Shown here one piece after another: positions 1-7,921 of a stretch of DNA of 64,000 nt. The notes under the pieces are model-generated. The model saw nothing but the letters and a program-made list of their open reading frames with translations. It ran no database searches and was not told where the DNA came from. Position 1 is the first letter of the stretch. Every line of letters begins with the position of its first letter. The position numbers and the translations under genes are program-made. Source of the DNA: JBBRVW01 sp963784645 (lineage in GTDB: Bacteria > Actinomycetota > Actinomycetes > JACCUZ01); NCBI GenBank assembly GCA_963784645.1, contig CAWARY010000011.1:287996-351995 (forward strand), read 5' to 3'.

Positions 1-243
1 GGCGGTGCCGTCACGAGGGCTGCCCATCATCTCCAGCCCGGACATGGCCGCGTCGGCACCGTCCTTGTCCGTGAGCTCGACCGCGAAGCCCATGTGGATG
101 AGCACCCACTGGCCGGGTGCCGGCGGCTCGTCGAGCATGCCGACGTTGACCTGCCGGGCGAGCCCCTCGACGTCGACGAGGGCGAGCTGGTCGCCGTAGC
201 CCTCGACCATCGAGACCACCCGTCCGGGGATGCCGAGGCACAT
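1..243 (-). CDS. hypC: HypC/HybG-family hydrogenase maturation chaperone (partial, C-terminus outside the window)
   Basis: The protein starts at an ATG and opens with MCLGIPGRVV, the HypC/HybG signature. Its N-terminal Cys2 is the residue that in this family carries the Fe(CN)2CO unit with HypD and contacts the hydrogenase large-subunit precursor. About 81 residues are visible, and the C-terminus and stop lie beyond the left edge. It is the last visible gene of the hydrogenase operon and starts 2 bases after the hypA stop, so it is co-transcribed. The remaining hyp genes are presumably beyond the window. Identification rests on the N-terminal motif and context. Confidence 0.93.
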   Translation of the reverse strand, partial: MCLGIPGRVVSMVEGYGDQLALVDVEGLARQVNVGMLDEPPAPGQWVLIHMGFAVELTDKDGADAAMSGLEMMGSPRDGTA

Positions 244-245
244 GG

Positions 246-662
246 TCAGTGCACCTCGCCGGTGGCGTGCGTGTGCGCCGGTACCAGCTCGGACCGGTGG
301 TCGTCCTCGGCCACCGGGGTCGCCGCCGGGCCGACGTACTGCAGCCACTCGAGGACGACCTCGTCACCGCCGGAGGCCGCCACCTCCAGCGAACCACACG
401 CCGGGCAGGCCGGCGACGGGTCGGTGCTCTCGAAGTCGTGCCGGCAGTCCATGCAGTGGCCCTGCACCGGGACGACGACGACCTCGGTGGTCGCACCGGC
501 GGCCGGACCGTCGACGGCGGCGATCTGGAACGACTGCTCGAACGCGTCGGCCACGACCCGGTGCACGGCCCCGATCCGCACTCCGATCCGCGCGACCGGG
601 CGGCCGGCGGCACGCCGCTCGACCGCCTCGAGCACGCCCTCGCAGTAGCTCATCTCGTGCAC
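246..662 (-). CDS. hypA: HypA nickel-insertion protein
   Basis: This 138-residue protein begins MHEMSYC (GTG start). The MHE start supplies the nickel-binding His2 of the HypA family. A zinc-binding pair of CxxC motifs (CMDC and CPAC) lies in the middle, as expected. HypA works with HypB to put nickel into the large subunit after HypCDEF have built the iron centre. Length fits the family (about 115-140 residues), with a somewhat long His-containing tail. It lies between the 39-residue membrane-protein gene and hypC in one operon. Confidence 0.95.
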   Translation of the reverse strand: MHEMSYCEGVLEAVERRAAGRPVARIGVRIGAVHRVVADAFEQSFQIAAVDGPAAGATTEVVVVPVQGHCMDCRHDFESTDPSPACPACGSLEVAASGGDEVVLEWLQYVGPAATPVAEDDHRSELVPAHTHATGEVH

Positions 663-672
663 GGGTGCGGCC

Positions 673-792
673 CTACATCGATCGCATGCGCAGGTAGCGC
701 TTGACGTCCGAGATCGACCGGACGCCGATCAGCACGCCGAACAGCGCCACGATGCAGACGACGACGGTGGTGATGATGCCGACGGTCCTCAT
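673..792 (-). CDS. 39-residue hydrogenase-operon membrane protein (resembles DUF6893)
   Basis: This ATG-started ORF codes for 39 residues: a short N-terminal MRTVG, one hydrophobic segment (about residues 5-24), then a basic tail ending YLRMRSM. The single membrane span followed by Asp/Arg/Lys-rich residues resembles the very small proteins annotated as DUF6893 in actinobacterial hydrogenase clusters; I recall that match and have not computed it. It starts just 1 base after the stop of the protease gene (794) and 10 bases before the hypA start, so it is in the operon. Function is unknown. A membrane tether or partner for the cytoplasmic hydrogenase is one guess. Confidence 0.72.
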   Translation of the reverse strand: MRTVGIITTVVVCIVALFGVLIGVRSISDVKRYLRMRSM

Positions 793-793
793 G

Positions 794-1270
794 TCAGGTC
801 CTCTCTGTGGTCCGCCCGAGCTTGTGCTCGAGCAGCTCGTGCACGAGTGCGATGGCGCCGTCGACCGCCGCGGCGACCGAGGGTGTGAGCCCGATGCCTT
901 CACCGACGTCAGCCGGCTGGCAGCCGACGACATAGGTGGGCGGGAGCGTTCCGCCGAGCTGTCCCAGCCCGGCGAGCACGGCGACCGGCGCCATGCCGTG
1001 CGCGTCCAGCTCGCCCTCGCCGAGGTCGTCCGGCCCGACCTCGAGCACCGACAGGTCGCCGGGGGCTCCGTCGCCCGGCATGGCATCGACGACGACCAGG
1101 GCGTCGTAGCCGTCGAGCAGGTCGTAGGCGAGGTGCATGCCTCGGATGCCGTAGTCGACGACCTTCACGTCGCCGGGCGGCGGTGCGGCGGCCAGCCGAC
1201 GGGCGACCTCGCTGCCGAAGCCGTCGTCGGTGAGGAAGAGGTTGCCGATGCCGGCGACGAGGACGGTCAT
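794..1270 (-). CDS. Hydrogenase maturation endopeptidase (HyaD/HybD/HycI family)
   Basis: The 158-residue protein begins MTVLVAGIGNLFLTDDGFG, the conserved GxGNxxxxDDGxG start of nickel-dependent hydrogenase proteases. A later VVVDA and a GMHL segment supply the other usual metal-binding region. Family members cut the C-terminal peptide from the large subunit after the His of DPCxxCxxH once nickel is in place. The large subunit here (4932-6728) has such a tail of 23 residues, so the substrate is encoded in the same operon. Start ATG at 1270 overlaps the stop of the upstream gene by 4 bases (ATGA). Confidence 0.93.
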   Translation of the reverse strand: MTVLVAGIGNLFLTDDGFGSEVARRLAAAPPPGDVKVVDYGIRGMHLAYDLLDGYDALVVVDAMPGDGAPGDLSVLEVGPDDLGEGELDAHGMAPVAVLAGLGQLGGTLPPTYVVGCQPADVGEGIGLTPSVAAAVDGAIALVHELLEHKLGRTTERT

Positions 1271-2730
1271 CGGGCGTCCTCCCGGGCGGGCAGGGGCTCG
1301 ACCTCGTCGGGGCTGAAGTAGAGGTAGCGACCGGTGGTGTCGTAGAGGTCCCGGCCGGGGTCGTCCTCGAGCACGACGGCGAGGTGCTGCCCGCCGTCGA
1401 CGTCGAAGTACACCCGGGAGACCACGGCCGTCTGGCCGGCGAGGAAGAGGTCCTGCGCGTCGGCCCGTCGCGACGGGCGCAGCAGCACGCGGCTGCCCTT
1501 CGAGACCGGGACGCCGCCGACGAGCACGGCGTCGGACTCCGGTTGCGCCCGGGCGTCCTGTCCCTCGTCCCACCACGGCACGTCGTCGGCGAGCGTGTCG
1601 GGCACCTCGGACGGCGGCTCGGCCCACACCGGGAACGGGTCGCGGTCGGCGCCTGCGGACGGGTCGGCCGACCGCCGGGCGCCGTGCAGCAGGGCCAGCG
1701 CGTCGTCGGTCATCGCGTCGCAGCGGGCCAGGATCGCGGCAGCACGCGGGTCGGTGCCGCGGGCCTCGGCCTTCTCCTGCTCGGTCATCGTCATCACGCG
1801 CAGGGTGAGGATCTCGTCGATCTCGGTGGCGTCGAACAGGTCGCCGGCACTCTCCGGGGCGATGCTCGGGTAGTCACCGAGCACGATCGGCGACACCAGG
1901 ACGGCGTCGGTGCCCGCGTCGTCGGCCACCATCACCGGCCAGCAGCGGTGCTGGTGGCACGCGGCGGCGTCGGCCGCGGCCCAGCCGGGCGGGTCGAGCA
2001 GCGGGACGAAGGGCGCACCCCGCGCCGTGACCAGCAGGTGGGTGCCGACGAAGGAGTAGCGGGCGGCGACGTCGCGGACGGTCCAGCCCGGCACGTTCCC
2101 GGCCGTCCACGCCGTGCTGTTGTCGACGCGGATCCCGGTGACGACCACCCGGGGGTCGCTGCCGGGGCGGGGTGTCACGGTGACCGTGCCGCTGACCGCC
2201 CAGCGGGTGCGCCGCAGCCGGCCCACCACCCGGCCGTCGTCGATGAGCTCCTCGACGTCCTCGCCGCCGGGCAGCTCGACCTGGTGGCGCGACGTCGCGT
2301 CGAGCGGGACGTCGGCGATCGTCACCTCGCGGGAGACGGCCTCGTGGAACGGGATCCACCGGGTGCCGTCGACCCGCAGCTCGTCCGCCGGCGCGAACCC
2401 GGACACCGAACCGGCGGCCGGGCGCTCGACGGTGCGGGCCTGGACGTGCAGGAACCGCAGGTGCAGGTCCAGCGTGGCTCCCGGCGAGGCCTCGAGGAGC
2501 ACCTCGGCGGTCATCGTCGGCTCCTCGCCGGCGCCGGCAGCTGCGGCGCCGCCGGGACCGAGGATCCCGAACTGCCAGCGCACCTGGTTCTTCGACGACG
2601 ACGCCCGGTACGGGTAGAGCAGGTAGCCCTCGTAGAGGACGGCATCGGCCACCTGCCGGGCCCGAGTCAGGTTGTCCGGCGTGGTCGGGTTGGCCGGTGT
2701 GGCCGGGGCGGCCGGGCCGGTGGGCGTCAC
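1267..2730 (-). CDS. Hydrogenase-operon accessory protein of unknown function (487 aa)
   Basis: I do not recognise a catalytic family. The N-terminus (from a GTG start) is a Pro/Thr-rich stretch; residues about 25-330 look like a mostly beta globular protein with many Val/Arg strands; the middle has one Cys/His cluster (CHQHRCW). The last about 75 residues (KGSRVLLRP to FSPDEVEPL) resemble a small SH3-like barrel. There is no signal peptide or membrane span. The start overlaps the previous stop as GTGA and the next gene is coupled the same way, so it is made with the hydrogenase. A role in assembly or electron transfer is inference from position only. Confidence 0.8.
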   Translation of the reverse strand: MTPTGPAAPATPANPTTPDNLTRARQVADAVLYEGYLLYPYRASSSKNQVRWQFGILGPGGAAAAGAGEEPTMTAEVLLEASPGATLDLHLRFLHVQARTVERPAAGSVSGFAPADELRVDGTRWIPFHEAVSREVTIADVPLDATSRHQVELPGGEDVEELIDDGRVVGRLRRTRWAVSGTVTVTPRPGSDPRVVVTGIRVDNSTAWTAGNVPGWTVRDVAARYSFVGTHLLVTARGAPFVPLLDPPGWAAADAAACHQHRCWPVMVADDAGTDAVLVSPIVLGDYPSIAPESAGDLFDATEIDEILTLRVMTMTEQEKAEARGTDPRAAAILARCDAMTDDALALLHGARRSADPSAGADRDPFPVWAEPPSEVPDTLADDVPWWDEGQDARAQPESDAVLVGGVPVSKGSRVLLRPSRRADAQDLFLAGQTAVVSRVYFDVDGGQHLAVVLEDDPGRDLYDTTGRYLYFSPDEVEPLPAREDAR

Positions 2731-3365
2731 GGGACGGTCACCTCCGCCGGCAGCAGGTGGGCCACCGTCTCCTCCCACGACGTGAGGCCACGGGCGGACC
2801 GGTAGCGGGCCAGCGCGTCGATGCTGTCGCGGTCGAGCCGGATCCAGCCGGAGCCGGGGAAGTACAGGTCCATCAGGCGGCGCCAGGTGGCCACCGGTAG
2901 CCGGCACCGGGCCTCCAGCGACCAGGAGAGCTGCTCGGCGGCGAAACCGGTCTCTCCGCGAGTGAACACGGTGCCGCTGAACAGCAGCAGCAACGGGACT
3001 TCGCCGTCGCCGAGCGCGTGCAGGTACTTCGTGCCGCTCACGTCGAAGTCGTAGGTGCAGGCCACCGGGAGGTCGACCTCGGTCTCCCCCTGGAAGCCCT
3101 GCACCATGGCCGACGCGTGCGTCCACAAGAACGGCTTGAGGGTGTCGTGGTAGCGGTCCGGTGTGCCGAACAGGTCGGCCAGTCCGGCGCGCTCGGCGTC
3201 GTCGTACGGCCGGCGCTGCGGCTCGATCCGCAGCTGAGTCCGCAGCGCGATGGCGTGCACGCGGGCACCACTGCTCTCGGTGAGCCGCAGCCGGAACAGC
3301 AGGTGCGGCGCGGCGGCGTGCTGCTGCGCCTGGATGTCGAGGACCTCGACCGCGAGGTCGGTCAC
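2727..3365 (-). CDS. Conserved hydrogenase-operon protein (resembles DUF6084)
   Basis: This 212-residue soluble protein has recognisable blocks: RTQLRIEPQRRPY, FLWTHASAMVQGF, VDLPVACTYDFDV, KYLHALGDGEVPLLLLFSGTV and a C-terminal YFPGSGWIRLDRDS. From memory these match the family NCBI calls DUF6084, found almost only in actinobacterial hydrogenase operons; I could not run the search. There is no metal motif, signal peptide or membrane span. The fold looks mostly beta. It is translationally coupled on both sides (ATGA/GTGA overlaps) between the DUF5947-like gene and the 487-residue unknown. Function is unknown; it is probably an assembly or stability factor for the hydrogenase. Confidence 0.85.
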   Translation of the reverse strand: MTDLAVEVLDIQAQQHAAAPHLLFRLRLTESSGARVHAIALRTQLRIEPQRRPYDDAERAGLADLFGTPDRYHDTLKPFLWTHASAMVQGFQGETEVDLPVACTYDFDVSGTKYLHALGDGEVPLLLLFSGTVFTRGETGFAAEQLSWSLEARCRLPVATWRRLMDLYFPGSGWIRLDRDSIDALARYRSARGLTSWEETVAHLLPAEVTVP

Positions 3366-4021
3366 GGCGAGCTCACGCGGTCACCCGGCTTGCTGCGCGC
3401 CCGCACCATGTCGAAGAACTCGTCCAGCCGGCGGTGCACGTCCTGCCCGCCGTCGAAGCCGCGCCACAGTGTGCGCAGGTGCCCCACCAGCTCGTAGCAG
3501 ACGTCGATCGGCACGAGGAACGCCTCGACCCGCTGGCCGGAGGCGCGCACGAGCAGCGCCTCGACGTCGGGCCGGAGGGTGGCCAGCCCCGGTGCCGCGG
3601 CGACCACCCGCTCCCACGCCGCCAGCGGCAGCTCGGACTCGGTCGCGCCGGCCGGGCCGGGGTAGAAGCCGACCACCCGCTCGAGCGCGGAGTTGAGGAA
3701 CAGGAACGCGGTCCCGACCGGCAGCTCGAGCTCGTCCCACACCGGGACCGCGAGGTCCGGGAAGGAGAGGTAGCGGTCGGGCACCGAACGGTAGGCCAGC
3801 TGGGCGTCGTCGCGGGTGAAGAGCAGGTAGCAGGGCCGGCAGGCGCACAGCAGCGACCGGCTGCCGAGGTTGACCACGTGCTGGTGCGCGTCGGCGACCG
3901 GTGCCCCGCACATCTCGCACCGCTCGTACGCCGGCGGGTCGGGCCGGGTGGCGCGGATCCGGGCCAGCACGGCCAGCGCCCCGGGGGGTGTGGGCGTCGC
4001 CGCCCCCGGGGTCCCGCTCAC
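3362..4021 (-). CDS. Conserved hydrogenase-operon protein with Cys cluster (resembles DUF5947)
   Basis: A 219-residue protein read from a GTG that overlaps the upstream stop (GTGA). Near residue 35 it has CEMCGAP, followed by H and then LLCACRPC, a Cys/His set that looks like a zinc-ribbon or small metal site, then a conserved YLSFPDL and FYPGPAGATESEL block. These features match my memory of DUF5947 proteins in actinobacterial hydrogenase clusters. The residues before the GTG in the same frame are low-complexity Arg/Pro, typical of shadow translation, which supports the chosen start. Function is unknown; the metal motif would suit electron transfer or metal handling. Confidence 0.85.
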   Translation of the reverse strand: MSGTPGAATPTPPGALAVLARIRATRPDPPAYERCEMCGAPVADAHQHVVNLGSRSLLCACRPCYLLFTRDDAQLAYRSVPDRYLSFPDLAVPVWDELELPVGTAFLFLNSALERVVGFYPGPAGATESELPLAAWERVVAAAPGLATLRPDVEALLVRASGQRVEAFLVPIDVCYELVGHLRTLWRGFDGGQDVHRRLDEFFDMVRARSKPGDRVSSP

Positions 4022-4935
4022 GCCGGCACCGGCGCCCGGACCGCGACCTCGACGACGCCGTCCCGCTCGAGCAGGGGGATCGGGTCGAGGTGTCGCTCCG
4101 GCTGGTCGAGGTCGGCTCCCGCCCGGCGGACGTCGAAGTGCGCGCCGCAGCCGCGGCAGGTGAGCACCGCGCTGCCGGGGGTGGCCGGCGCCCGCTGGAG
4201 GCCGGCGTCCGCGAGGCTGGCGCCGCACCCCGCGCAGGAGTCCCGGTAGGCGTAGACCCCCGAGAGCAGCCGCAGCAGCACCAGGTCGGTGCCGTCGACG
4301 GAGGACGGGACGAGGCCTCCGACGGGCAGGTCGTCGAGCCGGGCGGCCGCGCTCCAGTGCACGCCGCCGCCCGCCGCCGGCGACTGCCCCTCGGCGCGGA
4401 GCCGGGCGGTGAGCGAGTCGACCGAGATGAGACCGGCCGGGGCCGGGGTGGACTCCTGGACCTCGATGGCGACGATCTCCGGAGCCGCCGCGCGCACCGC
4501 CTCGTCGACCGCGAGCTCGAGGGTGACGGCGGAGGACGCGCAGCCGTCGCAGCTGCCGAGCAGCTCGAGCCGGACGACCCCCTCGTCGGTCACCTCGAGC
4601 AGCCGGACGTCGCCGCCGTGCGAGCCGAGGTAGGGGCGGACGTCGTCCAGGGCTCGCTGGACGCGGTCCTCGACGCCGTAGGGGTGCAGGCCGTGGACCA
4701 GGAGCAGGCTGGACACCAGGTGGTCGTCGGCCAGGGCAGCGAGCAGGGTGTCGTCGAGTGCGCCGGCGTCGTGGGCCAGCTCGAGGACGCGCTCCAGCCC
4801 GGCGCCGTACAGGTCGACGACGAGCCGGAGCAGCTCCTCGGACCGCTCGCGGGCGACCGGTCCGCCGACGGCGCTCGCCTCGAGGAGTGCCTCGATGCGC
4901 TCGCCGACGGCGCCCGGGTCCGGAGCGGCAGTCAC
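4018..4935 (-). CDS. NifU-domain protein with C-terminal four-cysteine zinc-ribbon/Rieske-like domain
   Basis: This 305-residue protein has a helical N-terminus (1-90), a NifU C-terminal-type domain (about 92-160) with its CxxC at Cys129/Cys132 in GSCDGCASS, and a C-terminal domain with CAGC (234/237) and CRGCGAH (260/263, His266). In related hydrogenase operons this protein is usually described as NifU plus Rieske. Here the classic Rieske CxH is not visible and the pattern is four Cys, closer to a rubredoxin or zinc ribbon. It lies directly downstream of the large-subunit gene (GTGA overlap), so an Fe-S delivery or electron-transfer role for the hydrogenase is likely. Confidence 0.85.
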   Translation of the reverse strand: MTAAPDPGAVGERIEALLEASAVGGPVARERSEELLRLVVDLYGAGLERVLELAHDAGALDDTLLAALADDHLVSSLLLVHGLHPYGVEDRVQRALDDVRPYLGSHGGDVRLLEVTDEGVVRLELLGSCDGCASSAVTLELAVDEAVRAAAPEIVAIEVQESTPAPAGLISVDSLTARLRAEGQSPAAGGGVHWSAAARLDDLPVGGLVPSSVDGTDLVLLRLLSGVYAYRDSCAGCGASLADAGLQRAPATPGSAVLTCRGCGAHFDVRRAGADLDQPERHLDPIPLLERDGVVEVAVRAPVPA

Positions 4936-6728
4936 TCCTCCGCCGAGACCGCGGCCGTCGGCGAGTGGACCTTCTTCAGGGTCTTGCCCTCGCCGAGGTA
5001 CATGTGCACGCCGCACGGCAGGCAGGGATCGAAGCTGCGGACCGTCCGCATGATGTCGATGCCCTTGAAGTTGTCCCGGGTGTTCTCCTCGAACAGCGGC
5101 TGGTCCTGCACCGCGTCCTCGTAGGGCCCGGGGGTGCCGTAGACGTCCCGAGGGTTCGCGTTCCACGGCGTGGGCGGGTAGGGGTGGTAGTTGGCGATCT
5201 TGCCGTCCTTGATGACCATGTGGTGCGAGAGGACGCCACGGACCGCCTCGGTGAAGCCGCAGCCGATCGCCTCGTCGGGGACCTCGAACGGCTCCCAGGT
5301 CTTGGTGCGGCCGGCGCGGATCTCGACGAGCGCCTTCTCGGCGAAGTGCAGCGCGGCCGCGGCGGCGTAGGCCTGGAAGTAGGTGCGGGCCCGGTTGCGC
5401 TCGATCGTGTTGCTCCACTGCGGGATCTTCCACTCGAGGGACACCGGTCCCTTGAGCGCGGTCTTCGGGAGGTTGATCTGGACGCTGGTACCGGTCGACT
5501 TCACGTAGCCGATGTCGACGAGCCCGGCGAGGGCGGTCGACCAGAGGCGGGCGAGCGGGCCGCCGCCGGTGTCCAGTGCCAGGTGGTCCTTGCCGTCGAA
5601 CCAGCGTGGCGACATGACCCAGCTGTACTTGTCGTCGAGGTCGCGCTTCTGCGGCTTCGGGTTGGTGTGCTGGTTCCAGGGATGGCGGCGGTCGACGGGG
5701 TTGCCGAGGGGGTCCTTGGTGACGAACATCTCCTGGTCGGTCCAGTCGTCGTAGTACGAGCTGCCGAGCAGGATCCGGATGCCGAGGTTGATGTCGACCA
5801 GGCTGTGCGTGACCAGCTTGCCGTCGACGACGACACCGGGGGTCACGAACATCTTGTTGCCCCAGTTCTCCATGTCCTTGTAGGCGAAGTTGCAGTGGTC
5901 GGGGTCCTGGAAGGAGCCCCAGCAGCCCAGCAGGGTGCGGCGCAGGCCGACCTGCTCGTAGCCCGGGAGCGCCTCGTAGAAGAAGTCGAAGAGGTCGTCG
6001 TGCATCGGCACGACCTTCTTCATGAACTCGACGTAGCGCATCAGCCGGGTGATGTAGTCGGTCATCAGCTGGATGGTCGCGACCGTGCCGACGCCGCCGG
6101 GGTAGAGCGTCGACGGGTGGACGTGCCGGCCCTCCATCAGGCAGAACATCTCGCGGGTCCACCGACTGACCTGCAGGGCCTCGCGGTAGAACTCGCCGGT
6201 GAACGGGTTGAGCGCCCGCATGATGTCGGCGATGGTCTTGTAGCCGTGCGCGTCCTCGTGCGGGGACCGGGTGTTCTCGGCCTTGGCGAGCACGCCGGGG
6301 TTGGTCTCCTTGACCATCCGCTCGCAGTAGTCGACCCCGACCAGGTTCTCCTGGAAGATGTTGTGGTCGAACATGTACTCGGCGGCCTCGCCGAGGTTGA
6401 CGATCCACTCGGCCAGCGGCGGCGGCTTCACGCCGTACGCCATGTTCTGCGCGTAGCAGGAGCAGGTGGCGTGGTTGTCGCCGCAGATGCCGCAGATGCG
6501 GCTGGTGATGAAGTGCGCGTCGCGCGGGTCCTTGCCCTTCATGAACAGGCTGTAGCCGCGGAAGATCGACGACGTGCTGTGGCACTCGGCCACGGTCATG
6601 TTGGCGAAGTCGATCTTCGTGTAGATCCCGAGGCTGCCGACGATCCGGGTGATCGGGTCCCAGGCCATCTCGACGAGCTCGCGGTCCTTCGACGACGTGC
6701 TGTCGGTGCGTGCCGCTGTGGTGGTCAT
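4932..6728 (-). CDS. hhyL: [NiFe]-hydrogenase large subunit, group 1h type
   Basis: The 598-residue catalytic subunit splits H2 at its Ni-Fe centre. The four nickel-binding Cys are visible: L1 motif RICGICGDNH with Cys79/Cys82 and L2 motif DPCLPCGVH with Cys569/Cys572. After His575 there is a 23-residue tail that a maturation protease (gene at 794-1270) should remove. The TSRICGICGDNHATC context and SFDPCLPCGVHMYLG C-terminus fit the oxygen-tolerant, high-affinity actinobacterial group 1h enzymes (HhyL). Length matches the group. It follows the small-subunit gene by 4 bases and overlaps the next gene as GTGA. The group assignment is from remembered motifs. Confidence 0.96.
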   Translation of the reverse strand: MTTTAARTDSTSSKDRELVEMAWDPITRIVGSLGIYTKIDFANMTVAECHSTSSIFRGYSLFMKGKDPRDAHFITSRICGICGDNHATCSCYAQNMAYGVKPPPLAEWIVNLGEAAEYMFDHNIFQENLVGVDYCERMVKETNPGVLAKAENTRSPHEDAHGYKTIADIMRALNPFTGEFYREALQVSRWTREMFCLMEGRHVHPSTLYPGGVGTVATIQLMTDYITRLMRYVEFMKKVVPMHDDLFDFFYEALPGYEQVGLRRTLLGCWGSFQDPDHCNFAYKDMENWGNKMFVTPGVVVDGKLVTHSLVDINLGIRILLGSSYYDDWTDQEMFVTKDPLGNPVDRRHPWNQHTNPKPQKRDLDDKYSWVMSPRWFDGKDHLALDTGGGPLARLWSTALAGLVDIGYVKSTGTSVQINLPKTALKGPVSLEWKIPQWSNTIERNRARTYFQAYAAAAALHFAEKALVEIRAGRTKTWEPFEVPDEAIGCGFTEAVRGVLSHHMVIKDGKIANYHPYPPTPWNANPRDVYGTPGPYEDAVQDQPLFEENTRDNFKGIDIMRTVRSFDPCLPCGVHMYLGEGKTLKKVHSPTAAVSAEE

Positions 6729-6732
6729 CGGG

Positions 6733-7788
6733 TCACCACGTCTTCCTGGCGCCGGACAGCAGCTCGCTGCTGGGCTTGCGCCACTTGGGTTCCTTGTTGA
6801 GCGTGGCGGTCGTCTTGCTCCGGAGAGCCCGGATCGTGCGTCCGTAGGTGCCCACCGCGGTGGTCGAGAGCTTGCCGCCAGGTGGCTCGTCCATGAACGG
6901 CATGAACTTGTCCGGGAAGCCCGGCATCGTGCAGCCGATGCAGATGCCGCCCACGTTGGGGCAGCCGCCGACGCCGTTGATCCAACCGCGCTTGGGCACG
7001 TTGCACTTGACGACCGGCCCCCAGCAGCCGAGCTTGACGATGCACTTCGGCGAGCCGTACTCGGTGGCGAAGTCGCCCTGCTCGTAGTAGCCCGCGCGGT
7101 CGCAGCCCTCGTGCACGGTCTGGCCGAACAGCCAGGTGGGCCGCAGCTGGTCGTCCAGCGGGATCATCGGCGCCTGCCCGGTTGCCTGGTACAGCAGGTA
7201 GGTGATGGTCTCCGACAGGTTGTCGCCCTGCACCGGACAGCCGGGCACGCACACGATCGGCAGGCCCGCCTTGCTCTTCCAGTCCCAGCCGAGGTAGTCG
7301 GGCACGCCCATCGCGCCGGTGGGGTTGCCGGCCATCGCGTGGATGCCGCCGTAGGTCGCGCAGGTGCCGACCGCGAGGATCGCCAGCGCCTTGGGGGCGA
7401 GCCGGTCGAGCCACTCGCTGGTGGTCACCGGCTGACCGGTCATCGGGTTGTTGCCGAACCCGCACCAGTAGCCGTCACCGGCGAGCTTCTCGTTGGGGAT
7501 CGAGCCCTCGACGACGAGCACGAACGGCTCGAGCTCGCCACGGTCGGCCTTCCAGAACCACTCGAGGAAGTCGTCGGCGCCGCCGGCCGGTCCGCACTCG
7601 AAGTCGATGAGCGGCCAGTGGACCGCCACTTTCGGCAGCCCCGGCAAGGCACCGAGAGCGATCTCCTCGATGCTCGGCTGGGTGGCCCCGGTCAGTGCGA
7701 CGGAGTCCCCGTCACAGCTGAGCCCGGCGTTGATCCAGAGGACGTGGACGGTGGTGTCTTCGGCAGCGACGGCTTCTGCGGAGAGCAC
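6733..7788 (-). CDS. hhyS: [NiFe]-hydrogenase small subunit, group 1h type
   Basis: This 351-residue Fe-S subunit carries electrons from the Ni-Fe site. It begins at GTG 7788 with a GGGAGG ribosome site at 7800-7795. There is no twin-arginine signal, so the enzyme should stay in the cytoplasm, unlike most group 1 hydrogenases. The proximal-cluster pair reads SCDGDS: Cys25 is kept but the second ligand is Asp28 instead of Cys. This 3Cys/1Asp arrangement is known from the Ralstonia actinobacterial-type hydrogenase. Other ligands are near Cys143 (GTCATYGG), Cys184 (PGCPVQGDN) and a later row of Cys. It is the first gene of the operon. Confidence 0.96.
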   Translation of the reverse strand: MLSAEAVAAEDTTVHVLWINAGLSCDGDSVALTGATQPSIEEIALGALPGLPKVAVHWPLIDFECGPAGGADDFLEWFWKADRGELEPFVLVVEGSIPNEKLAGDGYWCGFGNNPMTGQPVTTSEWLDRLAPKALAILAVGTCATYGGIHAMAGNPTGAMGVPDYLGWDWKSKAGLPIVCVPGCPVQGDNLSETITYLLYQATGQAPMIPLDDQLRPTWLFGQTVHEGCDRAGYYEQGDFATEYGSPKCIVKLGCWGPVVKCNVPKRGWINGVGGCPNVGGICIGCTMPGFPDKFMPFMDEPPGGKLSTTAVGTYGRTIRALRSKTTATLNKEPKWRKPSSELLSGARKTW

Positions 7789-7804
7789 GGACAGCCTCCC
7801 GTGG

Positions 7805-7826
7805 GGGGCCTGCGTGTGGAGGCCCC
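7805..7826 (-). promoter_or_regulatory. Stem-loop in the hydrogenase mRNA leader
   Basis: A 7-bp perfect inverted repeat (GGGGCCT at 7805-7811, AGGCCCC at 7820-7826) with an 8-base loop ends 5 bases before the GGGAGG ribosome site of hhyS. It lies between the predicted promoter and the start codon, so it would be transcribed. It could influence mRNA stability or translation. There is no run of T after it, so it is not an obvious intrinsic terminator. Confidence 0.4.
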
Positions 7827-7874
7827 TTCACGCCGTAGACGGCCAGCTGTGCGGGTCTGTGCGGCGCAAAGAAC

Positions 7875-7904
7875 GTCCTATGCCCGGCTGTGATCTTTTG
7901 TCAA
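7875..7904 (-). promoter_or_regulatory. Candidate promoter of the hydrogenase operon
   Basis: On the minus strand a consensus -35 TTGACA (7904-7899) is followed by an 18-base spacer and TAGGAC (7880-7875) as the -10. The start point would be near 7868, leaving a leader of about 80 bases before the hhyS GTG. This is the only well-formed promoter I can see between the divergent-free gap 7789-8013. Confidence 0.5.
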
Positions 7905-7921
7905 TGACCGGCAACGAATCA

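Noticed and set aside
1384..2805. Long plus-strand frames opposite the hydrogenase accessory genes
   Set aside because: Composition is shadow-like (Arg/Gly/Val/Asp) and they conflict with the tightly coupled minus-strand genes.
4018..4935. Annotating the NifU-type protein as a Rieske protein
   Set aside because: The CxH and CxxH pairs of Rieske centres are not seen; the pattern is CxxC twice.
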